12,696 nucleotides of DNA, taken from CAZKTF01 sp964555565. Lineage in GTDB: Bacteria > Planctomycetota > JAJSAM01 > JAKLKS01. Each line of letters opens with the position of its first letter. Position 1 is the first letter of the stretch. Below, one piece after another: positions 1 through 6,534 of this stretch. The translations under genes were made by a program, and so were the position numbers. Below the pieces are notes generated by a model. The model was not told where the DNA came from. It saw only the letters and a program-made list of their open reading frames with translations, and ran no database searches. Where the stretch lies: the NCBI GenBank assembly GCA_964555565.1, contig CAZKTF010000097.1, positions 1 through 12,696 of the forward strand. The letters are read 5' to 3'.

Positions 1-1367
1 CGCGCGGAGTGGCCCCCGGGGCCGCGCGCCTTCCCCACGTCGTGGAGGAGGAGCGCGAGCCTCGGGACGGCGAGGCGCGGGACCCGGGCCGCCTCCGCGG
101 CCAGCCGCTCCCCGGCCGGGCCCTCCCCGGCCAGCGCGCGGTCCAGGGCCTCGAGCGCGCGCAGCGTGTGCTCGTCCACGGTGAAGGCGTGCGTGGGCTC
201 CACCTGCGGGAAGGCCACGGTCTCGCCGAACTCCGGGAGGAGGATCTCGAGGAGGTCCCGATCGTGGAGCGCCCGGAGGACCGGGGCCACGGGCCCCCGG
301 GAATCGAGCAGCGCCAGCAGCTCCCCCGGACTCCCCGGAAGCCGGGGACCGGGAAGTCGGGGACTGTCCCCTAGCCGGGGACTGTCCCCGACGCCCGCCC
401 CTGCCCGGGGACAGTCCCCGACGCCCGCGAGGGCGCCGTCGCAGGCGCGGGCGACGCGGCGGGCCGCGAGGAACCAGGGCCTCACGGCGAGGAGGTGGCG
501 GCGGACCGGGTCCCCCTCCTCCGGGGAACCGAGGCGCCCGGCGAGGTCGCGCTGCGCCACGAGGTCCATGAGGTCCTGCCGGCGCCCGGAGAGGAGATGG
601 AGCTCCACCCGGAAGCGGAGCAGGGTGTCGTAGTCCCCCTCCAGGGCCGCGGCCTCCGGCGGGGGGAGCCCGGGCAGCAGGCCGGTCGCGGGGTCGGCGC
701 CGCCCGCGAGGAGGAGCCAGCGGATCGCGTGGAGGTCCCGGAGCCCCCCGGGACCCTCCTTGAGGTCGGGTTGGAGGAGGAGCGGCGTCCCGCCCCGCGC
801 CGCCCGGCGGGCGCGGGCCTCGGCCGCCTTCTCGCCGCGGAGCCATTCCCCCCTCGCCCGGAGGAAGGGCCCCAGGCACTCCTCCTCGAAGGCCCCCGCG
901 GCCGCGGGGTCCCCGGCCACGCGGCGCCGATCGAGGAAGGAGGAGGCGAGCGTGTGGTCGCGCTCCATCGCCTCCCGCGCCCCGCGCGGGGTGCGGACCG
1001 TCAGGCTGGGCTCGACCCCGGCGTCCCAGAGCGCGCGGGCGAGGGCCGCCGCGGCCTCCTTCACGGCGGCCGTGCGCCGCGGGGCCACCACGAGGAGGTC
1101 CACGTCGGAGAACGGGCAGAGGTCCCCGCGCCCGTAGCCCCCCACCGCCAGCACCGCGAACCCCCGGCCCGCCCCCGCCGCGCGGAGGTGCGCGGCAACG
1201 AGCGCGTCGAGGAGCGCGGCCAGCCCGCGGGCCGTGGCGAGCCCCCCCGCGGCGCGGCGTTCGGCGAGGACCGTCTCCCGCGCCTCCCCCAGGGCCTCGC
1301 GGAGCGCGGCCCCGCCCCGCCGGGCGGCGGCGTCGAACAGCAGCGCGGGCGCGGTGGACGCAGCCAC
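1..1367 (-). CDS. glnD: PII uridylyltransferase / uridylyl-removing enzyme GlnD, 3' end missing
   Basis: GlnD adds UMP to PII at low glutamine and removes it at high glutamine, in the cytoplasm. The minus frame is open from about 1440 to the left edge and gives about 455 residues. The nucleotidyltransferase motif GGYGRGDLCPFSDVDLLVV lies near 1090-1145, with both metal-binding aspartates in SDVD. A helical middle part with LKEGPGGLRDL follows, then FTVDEHTL and LLLHDVGKARGPGGHS (His442-Asp443) of the HD hydrolase domain. The ACT domains would lie beyond the edge. I chose GTG at 1367 because the protein then begins just before the usual N-terminal helix; GTG at 1391 is an alternative, and neither has a clear ribosome site. 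It follows glnA and glnB on the same strand. Residues about 317-340 are a palindromic low-complexity insert in a linker. Family assignment is firm; the start is not. Confidence 0.9.
   Translation of the reverse strand, partial: MAASTAPALLFDAAARRGGAALREALGEARETVLAERRAAGGLATARGLAALLDALVAAHLRAAGAGRGFAVLAVGGYGRGDLCPFSDVDLLVVAPRRTAAVKEAAAALARALWDAGVEPSLTVRTPRGAREAMERDHTLASSFLDRRRVAGDPAAAGAFEEECLGPFLRARGEWLRGEKAAEARARRAARGGTPLLLQPDLKEGPGGLRDLHAIRWLLLAGGADPATGLLPGLPPPEAAALEGDYDTLLRFRVELHLLSGRRQDLMDLVAQRDLAGRLGSPEEGDPVRRHLLAVRPWFLAARRVARACDGALAGVGDCPRAGAGVGDSPRLGDSPRLPGPRLPGSPGELLALLDSRGPVAPVLRALHDRDLLEILLPEFGETVAFPQVEPTHAFTVDEHTLRALEALDRALAGEGPAGERLAAEAARVPRLAVPRLALLLHDVGKARGPGGHSA
359..419. repeat. 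Three GGGGACTGTCCCC-type palindromes inside glnD
   Basis: The 13-base near-palindrome GGGGACTGTCCCC occurs at 359-371 and 377-389, and as its reverse complement GGGGACAGTCCCC at 407-419. Read on the glnD strand, each copy encodes Gly-Asp-Ser/Cys-Pro-Arg in one frame without a stop. The copies sit in the linker between the middle region and the HD domain. The form resembles REP-like intergenic palindromes, here tolerated in coding sequence. Confidence 0.75.
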
Positions 1368-1452
1368 GGCCGCGGTTGTACCGCGCCGCACCGCCCGGAA
1401 TCGAACGGCACCGGGGTCCCCCTGCAACGACCCCGCTTCCACCGCCGTTGTA

Positions 1453-1473
1453 GGGGCGACCCTTGGGTCGCCC
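1453..1473 (+). repeat. REP-like palindrome, ACCC/GGGT stem
   Basis: GGGCGACCC-TT-GGGTCGCCC is a perfect inverted repeat (1454-1462 and 1465-1473), preceded by GTAG and followed by GCCGTT. It lies in the glnD-glnA spacer. The same frame sequence, with different stem bases, recurs on the opposite strand at 1620-1642, so the two look like inverted members of one family. Confidence 0.7.
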
Positions 1474-1500
1474 GCCGTTCCCCCGTCCCCCCGGCGCGTT

Positions 1501-1534
1501 CGACCCTTGGGTCGCCCGCCGTTTGAACGGCGGG
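1501..1534. repeat. Second copy of CGACCC-TT-GGGTCG plus an adjoining hairpin
   Basis: CGACCC-TT-GGGTCG (1501-1514) repeats the core of the palindrome at 1453-1473, including the trailing CCCGCCGTT. That tail pairs here with AACGGCGGG (1515-1523 with 1526-1534), making a second perfect hairpin. No gene is seen in the 1368-1642 spacer; these palindromes are its main content. Confidence 0.65.
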
Positions 1535-1619
1535 CCGGGGGACCCCGGGGACTTCGAGGCCCGCCAGTGGCGGGCCGAGCCTGGGGAGCCCGGCCCCGTA
1601 CCCACCGAAGACACACGGC

Positions 1620-1640
1620 GGGCGGGGCAAGCCCCGCCCC
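1620..1640 (-). repeat. REP-like palindrome just after the glnA stop; possible terminator
   Basis: GGGCGGGGC-AA-GCCCCGCCC is a perfect inverted repeat (1620-1628 and 1631-1639), two bases past the glnA stop codon. Read on the minus strand it begins GTAGGGGCG and ends CGCCCGCCG, like the copy at 1453-1473. A hairpin here could also slow transcription or protect the glnA mRNA end. There is no U-run, so a classical intrinsic terminator is not shown. Confidence 0.6.
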
Positions 1641-1642
1641 TA

Positions 1643-3172
1643 CTAGACGTCGAAGTACAGCGCGAACTCGTAGGGGTGGGGCCGCAGCCGCATGGGATCG
1701 ACCTCGTGGCTGCGCTTGTAGTGGATCCAGGTGAGGAGCACGTCCTCGTCGAAGACGTCCCCCTTGAGGAGGAAGGCGTGGTCCTTCTCGAGGTTCAGGA
1801 GGGCCTGATCGAGGCTCCCCGGGGCGCTCGGCACCTTCTTCAGCTCCTCGGGCGGCAGGTCGTAGATGTCCTTGTCGAGCGGCTGCCCCGGGTCGATCCG
1901 GTTCTGGATGCCGTCGAGCGCCGCCATCATGATGGCGGAGAAGGCGAGGTACGGGTTGCTGGAGGGGTCGGGGAACCGGATCTCCACGCGCTTCGCCTTC
2001 GGCGAGGAGGAGATCATGGGGATGCGGATGGAGGCGCTGCGGTTGCGGCTGGAGTAGGCCAGGTTCACCGGGGCCTCGTAGCCCGGCACCAGGCGCTTGT
2101 AGGAGTTGGTCGTCGGGTTCGTGATGGCCGCCAGCGCCGGGGCGTGCTTGAGGATGCCGCCGATGGCGTTCATGGCCATCTCGCTCATCCCGCCGTACCC
2201 GTCCCCGGCGAAGAGCGGCCGGCCCCCCGTCCAGAGCGAGAAGTGGCAGTGCATCCCCGTGCCGTTATCGCCGAAGAGCGGCTTCGGCATGAAGGTCACG
2301 GTCTTTCCGTGGCGGCGCGCGACGTTCTTGAGGATGTACTTGTACATCATCACCTTGTCGGCCATGCGCGTGAGGGCGTCGAAGCGCATGTCGATCTCGC
2401 ACTGCCCGCCCGTGGCGACCTCGTGGTGCTGGGCCTCGACCGGGATGCCGGCCTCGATGAGGGCGAGCATCATCTCGCTGCGGAGGTCCTGGAGCTTGTC
2501 CGTCGGCGGGACGGGGAAGTAGCCCTCCTTGTGGCGGATCTTGTAGCCGAGGTTCGGGTGCTCCTCGCGGCCGGTGTTCCAGGCCCCCTCGTCGGAGTCG
2601 ATGAAGTAGTAGCCGCAGTGGGCGTTCTGGTCGTACCGGACGTCGTCGAAGACGAAGAACTCGCACTCGGGGCCGAAGAAGGCGGTGTCGGCGATCCCCG
2701 TCGAGCGGAGGTACGCCTCGGCCCGGCGGGCGACGTTGCGCGGGTCGCGCCCGTACTCCTCGTGGGTGACCGGGTCCTTCACGTTGCAGATGAGGACCAT
2801 CGTCGGGTGGGCCATGAAGGGGTCGAGGAAGGCCGTGTCGGCCGCGGGCACGACGAGCATGTCCGACTCGTGGATGCTCTTCCACGCGCGGATGCTCGAG
2901 CCGTCGAACCCGAACCCCTCCTCGAAGGAGCGTTCGGTCAGCTCCTGCTGGGGGACCGAGAAGTGCTGCCAGGTCCCCACGAAGTCCGTGAACCGGAGGT
3001 CGATCACCCGGATCCCCCTGTCGCGCACCATGTCGAGGACCTGTCGCGGGGTGAGCCTCGTCGCCGTCTTCGGCTCCGCGAGCGTCGTACCCGGCTTCGC
3101 CGCGGACGTCGTACCCGGCCTCGCCGCCGTCGCGGACGCTCCCGGCCCCCTGACCGCCGCCTTCGTGGACAT
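1643..3172 (-). CDS. glnA: Glutamine synthetase, type I (GlnA)
   Basis: It makes glutamine from glutamate, ammonia and ATP as a cytoplasmic dodecamer, the entry point of ammonia assimilation. The 509-residue protein shows the whole GSI signature set: FGFDGSS near the N-terminal domain, FFGPECEFFVFD, the catalytic-core stretch GQCEIDMRFD, KPLFGDNGTGMHCHFS, NPTTNSYKRLVPGYEAPV, NRSASIRIP and FPDPSSNPYLA. The adenylylation-type tyrosine is present in DKDIYDLPPEE (Tyr437), as in enterobacterial GSI, although no glnE is in the window. I chose ATG 3172 because a strong purine tract precedes it; a GTG at 3202 would add ten residues made from that tract. About 37 residues of Ala/Pro/Thr-rich sequence with a repeated PGTT precede the first conserved block, an extension over the roughly 470-residue norm. 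It lies 42 bases after glnB, probably in one operon. Confidence 0.97.
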   Translation of the reverse strand: MSTKAAVRGPGASATAARPGTTSAAKPGTTLAEPKTATRLTPRQVLDMVRDRGIRVIDLRFTDFVGTWQHFSVPQQELTERSFEEGFGFDGSSIRAWKSIHESDMLVVPAADTAFLDPFMAHPTMVLICNVKDPVTHEEYGRDPRNVARRAEAYLRSTGIADTAFFGPECEFFVFDDVRYDQNAHCGYYFIDSDEGAWNTGREEHPNLGYKIRHKEGYFPVPPTDKLQDLRSEMMLALIEAGIPVEAQHHEVATGGQCEIDMRFDALTRMADKVMMYKYILKNVARRHGKTVTFMPKPLFGDNGTGMHCHFSLWTGGRPLFAGDGYGGMSEMAMNAIGGILKHAPALAAITNPTTNSYKRLVPGYEAPVNLAYSSRNRSASIRIPMISSSPKAKRVEIRFPDPSSNPYLAFSAIMMAALDGIQNRIDPGQPLDKDIYDLPPEELKKVPSAPGSLDQALLNLEKDHAFLLKGDVFDEDVLLTWIHYKRSHEVDPMRLRPHPYEFALYFDV

Positions 3173-3176
3173 CGGT

Positions 3177-3188
3177 CTCCTCCCTCCC
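3177..3188 (-). promoter_or_regulatory. Ribosome binding site that decides the glnA start
   Basis: On the minus strand GGGAGGGAGGAG ends four bases before ATG 3172. It is the strongest Shine-Dalgarno-like tract among these genes. It places the start at 3172, not at the in-frame GTG at 3202. Confidence 0.7.
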
Positions 3189-3214
3189 TTCGGTTTTCCC
3201 ACGACCCCGGGTCC

Positions 3215-3625
3215 CTAGATCGCTTCCTGGCCGCGTTCGCCCGTGCGCACGCGGATGACGTCGCGCAGCGGGTGCACGTAGATCCGACCGCCGCCCCCGT
3301 CCTGCTTCCTCGATTCCTGTTCGGATCCCTTCGGGCCCCGTTCGGATCCCTTCGGGCCCCCTCCGGGGCCCCGGGACCCGACCCCCGGAGAGGACCCCCC
3401 GCAGGCGGCGAGGATCGCTTCCACCGTCGGCTTCACGAAGGCCTCGTTCACGGCGATCTCGAGTCGGACGCGGGCCCGGGGCTCGAAGGGGACGCCGCCG
3501 CGGGGGGCCGCCCGCTCGAGCCCGGTGACGTCGGAGACCGTGAGCCGGAAGACCTCGACGCGGCTCAGCGCGTCCTTGACGTCGCCCAGGCGCTCGGGAG
3601 CGACGATGGCCTCGATCATCTTCAT
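3215..3625 (-). CDS. glnB: PII-family nitrogen regulator with altered T-loop and B-loop
   Basis: PII trimers sense ATP/ADP and 2-oxoglutarate and control glutamine synthetase and other nitrogen functions through the T-loop. The 136-residue product starts MKMIEAIVAPERLGDVKDAL and ends RIYVHPLRDVIRVRTGERGQEAI, both clear PII blocks. The T-loop region, normally GFGRQKGxTExYRGxEY in this family, is reduced to GLERAAPRGGVPFEPRARV: it is several residues shorter and has no tyrosine, so the usual uridylylation target is missing. The B-loop (usually TGxxGDGKI) is replaced by a Gly/Ser/Pro/Lys-rich stretch of about 35 residues containing GPKGSER-GPKGSEQ, which leads into GGGGRIYV. I chose ATG 3625 because it matches the usual PII start and follows GGGGG by five bases; ATG 3637 is in frame. 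It is first in the glnB-glnA-glnD cluster. Family is sure; whether it is modified or binds nucleotide normally is open. Confidence 0.9.
   Translation of the reverse strand: MKMIEAIVAPERLGDVKDALSRVEVFRLTVSDVTGLERAAPRGGVPFEPRARVRLEIAVNEAFVKPTVEAILAACGGSSPGVGSRGPGGGPKGSERGPKGSEQESRKQDGGGGRIYVHPLRDVIRVRTGERGQEAI
3319..3360. repeat. Tandem 21-bp duplication inside glnB
   Basis: The 21-base unit G plus TTCGGATCCCTTCGGGCCCC occurs head to tail at 3319-3339 and 3340-3360. It encodes the repeated heptapeptide GPKGSE(R/Q) in the B-loop insert. The copies are identical and keep the frame. Confidence 0.85.
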
Positions 3626-3841
3626 GGCCGCCCCCATCTTCGGGGCTGCCGCGGGGGTGCCCGCGCCACCGTGTGCGCCACTGTCATGGAGCGAAGCCCG
3701 TCACGACGCCTCCCCGGAACACCGGGGCATTCTACGAGGGGCCCCGACAGAATTCAGAGGGTGCCGCGGCGGGCTGTGGAGAACTCGGAGCCCCGATCGC
3801 GATGCCCCGCGGCCTCGGCATCAAGATAGGGGCTCCTGGGC

Positions 3842-3847
3842 TACAAT
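3842..3847 (+). promoter_or_regulatory. -10-like box TACAAT before the DUF1704 gene
   Basis: TACAAT lies nine bases before ATG 3857. A transcript started at the normal distance would begin at or next to the start codon, so a leaderless mRNA is likely. No good -35 element is visible. The call is from pattern only. Confidence 0.35.
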
Positions 3848-3856
3848 CCGCGCCCG

Positions 3857-5320
3857 ATGGCCCACGACGCCTCCGCGGCGCAGCCCGGCGCCGGGGCCGA
3901 GCCTCCCGGGGGCGCCGCCGCGCGCAGGGTCCCCCGGCGCCGCCGCCCCCCGCGGCTCGGACGCGGGAAGATCACCGTCCCCCCGGGGGACGCCGATCGG
4001 CTCGCCTACCGCGAGCGGCTCCTCGCCGTGTCCCGCGCGCTCGTCCTCGCCCAGAGGGAGATCCGGATCCTCCGGGCCCTCCACTGGCCGGACTCCGTGG
4101 CCGATCGCTTCTTCGAGAAGGGGGCGCGGGAGCTCCCCACCCCGCCCCTCGTGCCGCTCGGCTTCGACCCGCGGGAGAAGGAGGCGCGGTTCCTCGAGAT
4201 CGAGGCCCGCCTCGACCCGGGCGACCCCCTCCAGGAGGTCCTCCGCCAGACCGCGCTCCAGTACGTGGAAGTCGTGAAGATGCTGGAGGCGCGGGGGACA
4301 AAGGAGTTCCACGAGATCTCGGCGCGCCTCTACGGCCATCCGCTCGAGCCCTTCTCCGGGCAGAGCGTCACCAACCTGGACCTGGCGCGGCACTTCGACC
4401 AGATCCTGGACCCGCGCTCCTGCCGCGACCTGACGCCGCCCCCGCGCTACGACATCCCCGCGGAGGACGCGGCGCGGCTCCTCGAGAGGAGGTTCCGGCG
4501 CGCCTTCCCCGGGGTGAGGGTCCGGGTCGAGGTCGCCTCGAACCTCACCGCCGACGCGGCGGCCGGGGCCGACCGGATCCGGGTCAAGCGCGGCCGCCTC
4601 TTCGGGAAGGACACGCTGGACTACCTCGAGCAGCACGAGGGGTACGTGCACGTCGCCACGACGGTGAACGGGCGGGAGCAGCCCTGGCTCCCCATCCTCG
4701 GGAAGGCCTCGCCCCGCGCCACGCGCGTGAACGAGGGGCTCGCGGTCTTCGGGGAGTGGGCCTCGCACACGCTGACGGTGGCCCGGGTGCGGCGCCTCGT
4801 GGACCGGGTGCTGGCCATCCGCATGGCCGAGGAGGGGGCGGACTTCCTCCAGGTGTACCGGGCGTTCCTCGACCGCGGGGAGCCGCCGCCGGCGGCCTTC
4901 GACATCTCGCGGCGCGTGTTCCGCGGGGGGGACGTCCGGGGCGGGGCGCCTTTCACGAAGGACTCCTCGTACCTCGGGGACTTCCTCAGGATCTTCAACT
5001 TCGCCCGCGTGGCCCTCAAGCGCCGCTGCCTCGGACTCCTCGACCTGCTCTTCGTCGGGAAGGTCACGGTCCAGGACCTGCCCGTCCTGAGCGAGAGGCT
5101 CCGGACCGGGGAGGTGGCGCCGCCGCGGTTCCTCCCGGCCTGGTGCGCGGACAAGAACTGGCTCGCGAGCCACATGGCCCTCTCCTCGTTCCTGAACCTC
5201 ATCGAGCTGGCCAGGACCGAGGAGTTCTACGAGGACGTCTTCTCCCGCTGCCTCGCGGCGGGGGGCCCCGTGTCGGTCTCGCTCGCCTCCGCGCGCCCGA
5301 GAGGGGCGGGCAAGTCCTGA
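3857..5320 (+). CDS. DUF1704 / MATCAP-like zinc metallopeptidase
   Basis: The 487-residue protein belongs to the DUF1704 family, annotated in bacteria as 'flavohemoglobin expression-modulating QEGLA motif protein' and related to the animal tyrosine carboxypeptidases MATCAP/TMCP. Seen directly: HEGYVH (His260, Glu261, His265), an HExxxH zinc motif, then VNGREQP, and NEGLAVFGEW with Glu293 as the expected third ligand. The signature reads NEGLA in place of QEGLA. The C-terminal part has DSSYLGDFLRIFNFARVALKR and DKNWLASHMALSSFLNLIELA, typical of the family. The first about 40 residues are Ala/Pro/Arg-rich and probably disordered. There is no signal peptide, so it should be cytoplasmic. The bacterial substrate is unknown; a C-terminal peptidase role is inferred from the eukaryotic relatives. 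It is transcribed away from glnB and converges on the 5375 gene. Start chosen from the only nearby ATG, with a -10-like box just before it. Confidence 0.88.
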   Translation: MAHDASAAQPGAGAEPPGGAAARRVPRRRRPPRLGRGKITVPPGDADRLAYRERLLAVSRALVLAQREIRILRALHWPDSVADRFFEKGARELPTPPLVPLGFDPREKEARFLEIEARLDPGDPLQEVLRQTALQYVEVVKMLEARGTKEFHEISARLYGHPLEPFSGQSVTNLDLARHFDQILDPRSCRDLTPPPRYDIPAEDAARLLERRFRRAFPGVRVRVEVASNLTADAAAGADRIRVKRGRLFGKDTLDYLEQHEGYVHVATTVNGREQPWLPILGKASPRATRVNEGLAVFGEWASHTLTVARVRRLVDRVLAIRMAEEGADFLQVYRAFLDRGEPPPAAFDISRRVFRGGDVRGGAPFTKDSSYLGDFLRIFNFARVALKRRCLGLLDLLFVGKVTVQDLPVLSERLRTGEVAPPRFLPAWCADKNWLASHMALSSFLNLIELARTEEFYEDVFSRCLAAGGPVSVSLASARPRGAGKS

Positions 5321-5374
5321 GGGACTCCCCACGGGGCGACGGCCTCTCGCCGGAAGGACCCGGGAAGGCCTGAG

Positions 5375-6412
5375 TTACTTGCTGAGGGACGTCCCCTCCC
5401 TGTCGCGGTAGACCTTGTGGCAGGCGGCGCAGGAAGCGGCGACGCGGTCGTGGGCGGCGGCGGAGGACGCCGCGTCCCCGGCGCGGAGCGCCGCCTCGAG
5501 GTCCCAGGACGCCTTCTCCGCGTCCGAGAGGAACTTCCGGAACTCCTCGGGGCGCCCGGCCACGTCCTTCAGGCGGGCGATCTCGCGGAAGCGCTCGGCC
5601 AGGATCCGGGCCTCGTGCGCGGGCTGGACGTCGGGGTGGGAGGCGGGGGTCGCCCAGCCGGCCCCGCGCACGGCGACCATCCTCGTCCAGGTGCCGTCGG
5701 TCTCGACCATGGACTGGACCAGGTCGGGCGTGGGGGCCACGGGCGGGAGATCCTCCGGACGCACCCGCGCGAGCTCCTCCGCCGTCGGGGGGCGGAACCC
5801 CCTCACCGCCTCGTAGAGGCCGGCGTACCGCGGGTCGGTCCCGGCCCGCCGCAGGTCCTCCACCGCCTCCTCCCCGGGGATGCCGTCCCGGGCCATGAGG
5901 GCGACCGCGCAGGCCGCCGGGCCGCGGTGCTTCCCGTAGTGGCAGTGGACGAGGAGGCCCTCGCCCTTCTCCTTCGCCTGGAGCGCGACCTTCGCGATCC
6001 GCATCTCCTGCTCCCGCGGGATCCCGGAGTACCCGATCGGGACGTGCACGTAGCGCATCCCCCACTCCGCCGCCGACTCCACGTCCGGCCGGGCCCCGTC
6101 CACGCTGAGGATGGTCGTCACCCCGAGCTTCGCCAGCATCGCGAAGGCCTCGTCCCCCTCGGGCGAGGAGGAGCGGTAGAGCCCGGGGGCCACCTCGGAC
6201 AGGTTGCGCAGGCCGGGGAAGTCCCCGCGGACCGGGTGGGCGGGGAGGCCGTCGGCGGACCACGGGGACGCCTTCGGCGCGGCCGCGGTCCCCTTCGCCG
6301 CGCCCGCGGGAGCGGTACCCGGGGGGCCCGCGGGGACCGCGCCCTGAGGGGAGGAGCAGGCGAAGACCGCGAGCGCCAGCGAGGCGGCGAGGCCGGCCAC
6401 GACGTGTCGCAT
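5375..6412 (-). CDS. Lipoprotein with Cys-X5-Arg phosphatase domain and C-terminal cytochrome c'-like domain
   Basis: 345 residues. The N-terminus MRHVVAGLAASLALAVFACS is a signal sequence with a likely lipobox cysteine (Cys19), followed by an Ala/Pro/Gly-rich linker. Residues about 65-215 form a tyrosine/dual-specificity phosphatase-like domain: LYRSSSPEGDEAF, ILSVDGARPDVE, YVHVPIGYSGIP and the catalytic loop HCHYGKHR (His156, Cys157, Arg163). Residues about 250-345 are helical and end with CAACHKVYRD (Cys328, Cys331, His332), a single haem c site near the C-terminus as in cytochrome c'/c556. This predicts a membrane-anchored extracytoplasmic protein with phosphatase-like and haem parts; the substrate is unknown. 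I recall this pairing from planctomycetes but cannot check it here. ATG 6412 follows GGAG by about seven bases; the frame stays open far upstream but only as an antisense-like shadow. It is last in a minus-strand run of exported proteins. Confidence 0.85.
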   Translation of the reverse strand: MRHVVAGLAASLALAVFACSSPQGAVPAGPPGTAPAGAAKGTAAAPKASPWSADGLPAHPVRGDFPGLRNLSEVAPGLYRSSSPEGDEAFAMLAKLGVTTILSVDGARPDVESAAEWGMRYVHVPIGYSGIPREQEMRIAKVALQAKEKGEGLLVHCHYGKHRGPAACAVALMARDGIPGEEAVEDLRRAGTDPRYAGLYEAVRGFRPPTAEELARVRPEDLPPVAPTPDLVQSMVETDGTWTRMVAVRGAGWATPASHPDVQPAHEARILAERFREIARLKDVAGRPEEFRKFLSDAEKASWDLEAALRAGDAASSAAAHDRVAASCAACHKVYRDREGTSLSK

Positions 6413-6534
6413 GGGTGACTCCGGGTGGTTCCGGGTTCCCCCCTGCGCAACACGCGTACCGGCCGCGACTTCCGCGCCGTGCGGGGCAACCGTATCGCGG
6501 GGGATACACCCCTTCTCCGCCAGAAACGGGGAGG

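Noticed and set aside
495..1526. 343-residue plus-strand open frame
   Set aside because: It is the complement of glnD, whose conserved motifs are on the minus strand.
3626..3740. Sigma-54 promoter for glnB
   Set aside because: No GG-N10-GC element with proper spacing was found on the minus strand; a TAGAAT at 3729-3734 is the only weak -10 candidate and has no partner.
1463..3829. 788-residue plus-strand open frame opposite glnA and glnB
   Set aside because: It is antisense to two conserved genes, has Arg/Val/Glu/Gly-rich composition typical of shadow frames in GC-rich DNA, and shows no motif.
5335..5351. Short hairpin GGCGA...TCGCC between the convergent genes as a terminator
   Set aside because: Only five paired bases and no T-run; such stems are frequent by chance in this base composition.
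6492..6507. GTATC...GATAC inverted repeat in the 6413-6534 spacer
   Set aside because: Five-base arms only; not distinguishable from chance, and no other signal in the spacer supports it.
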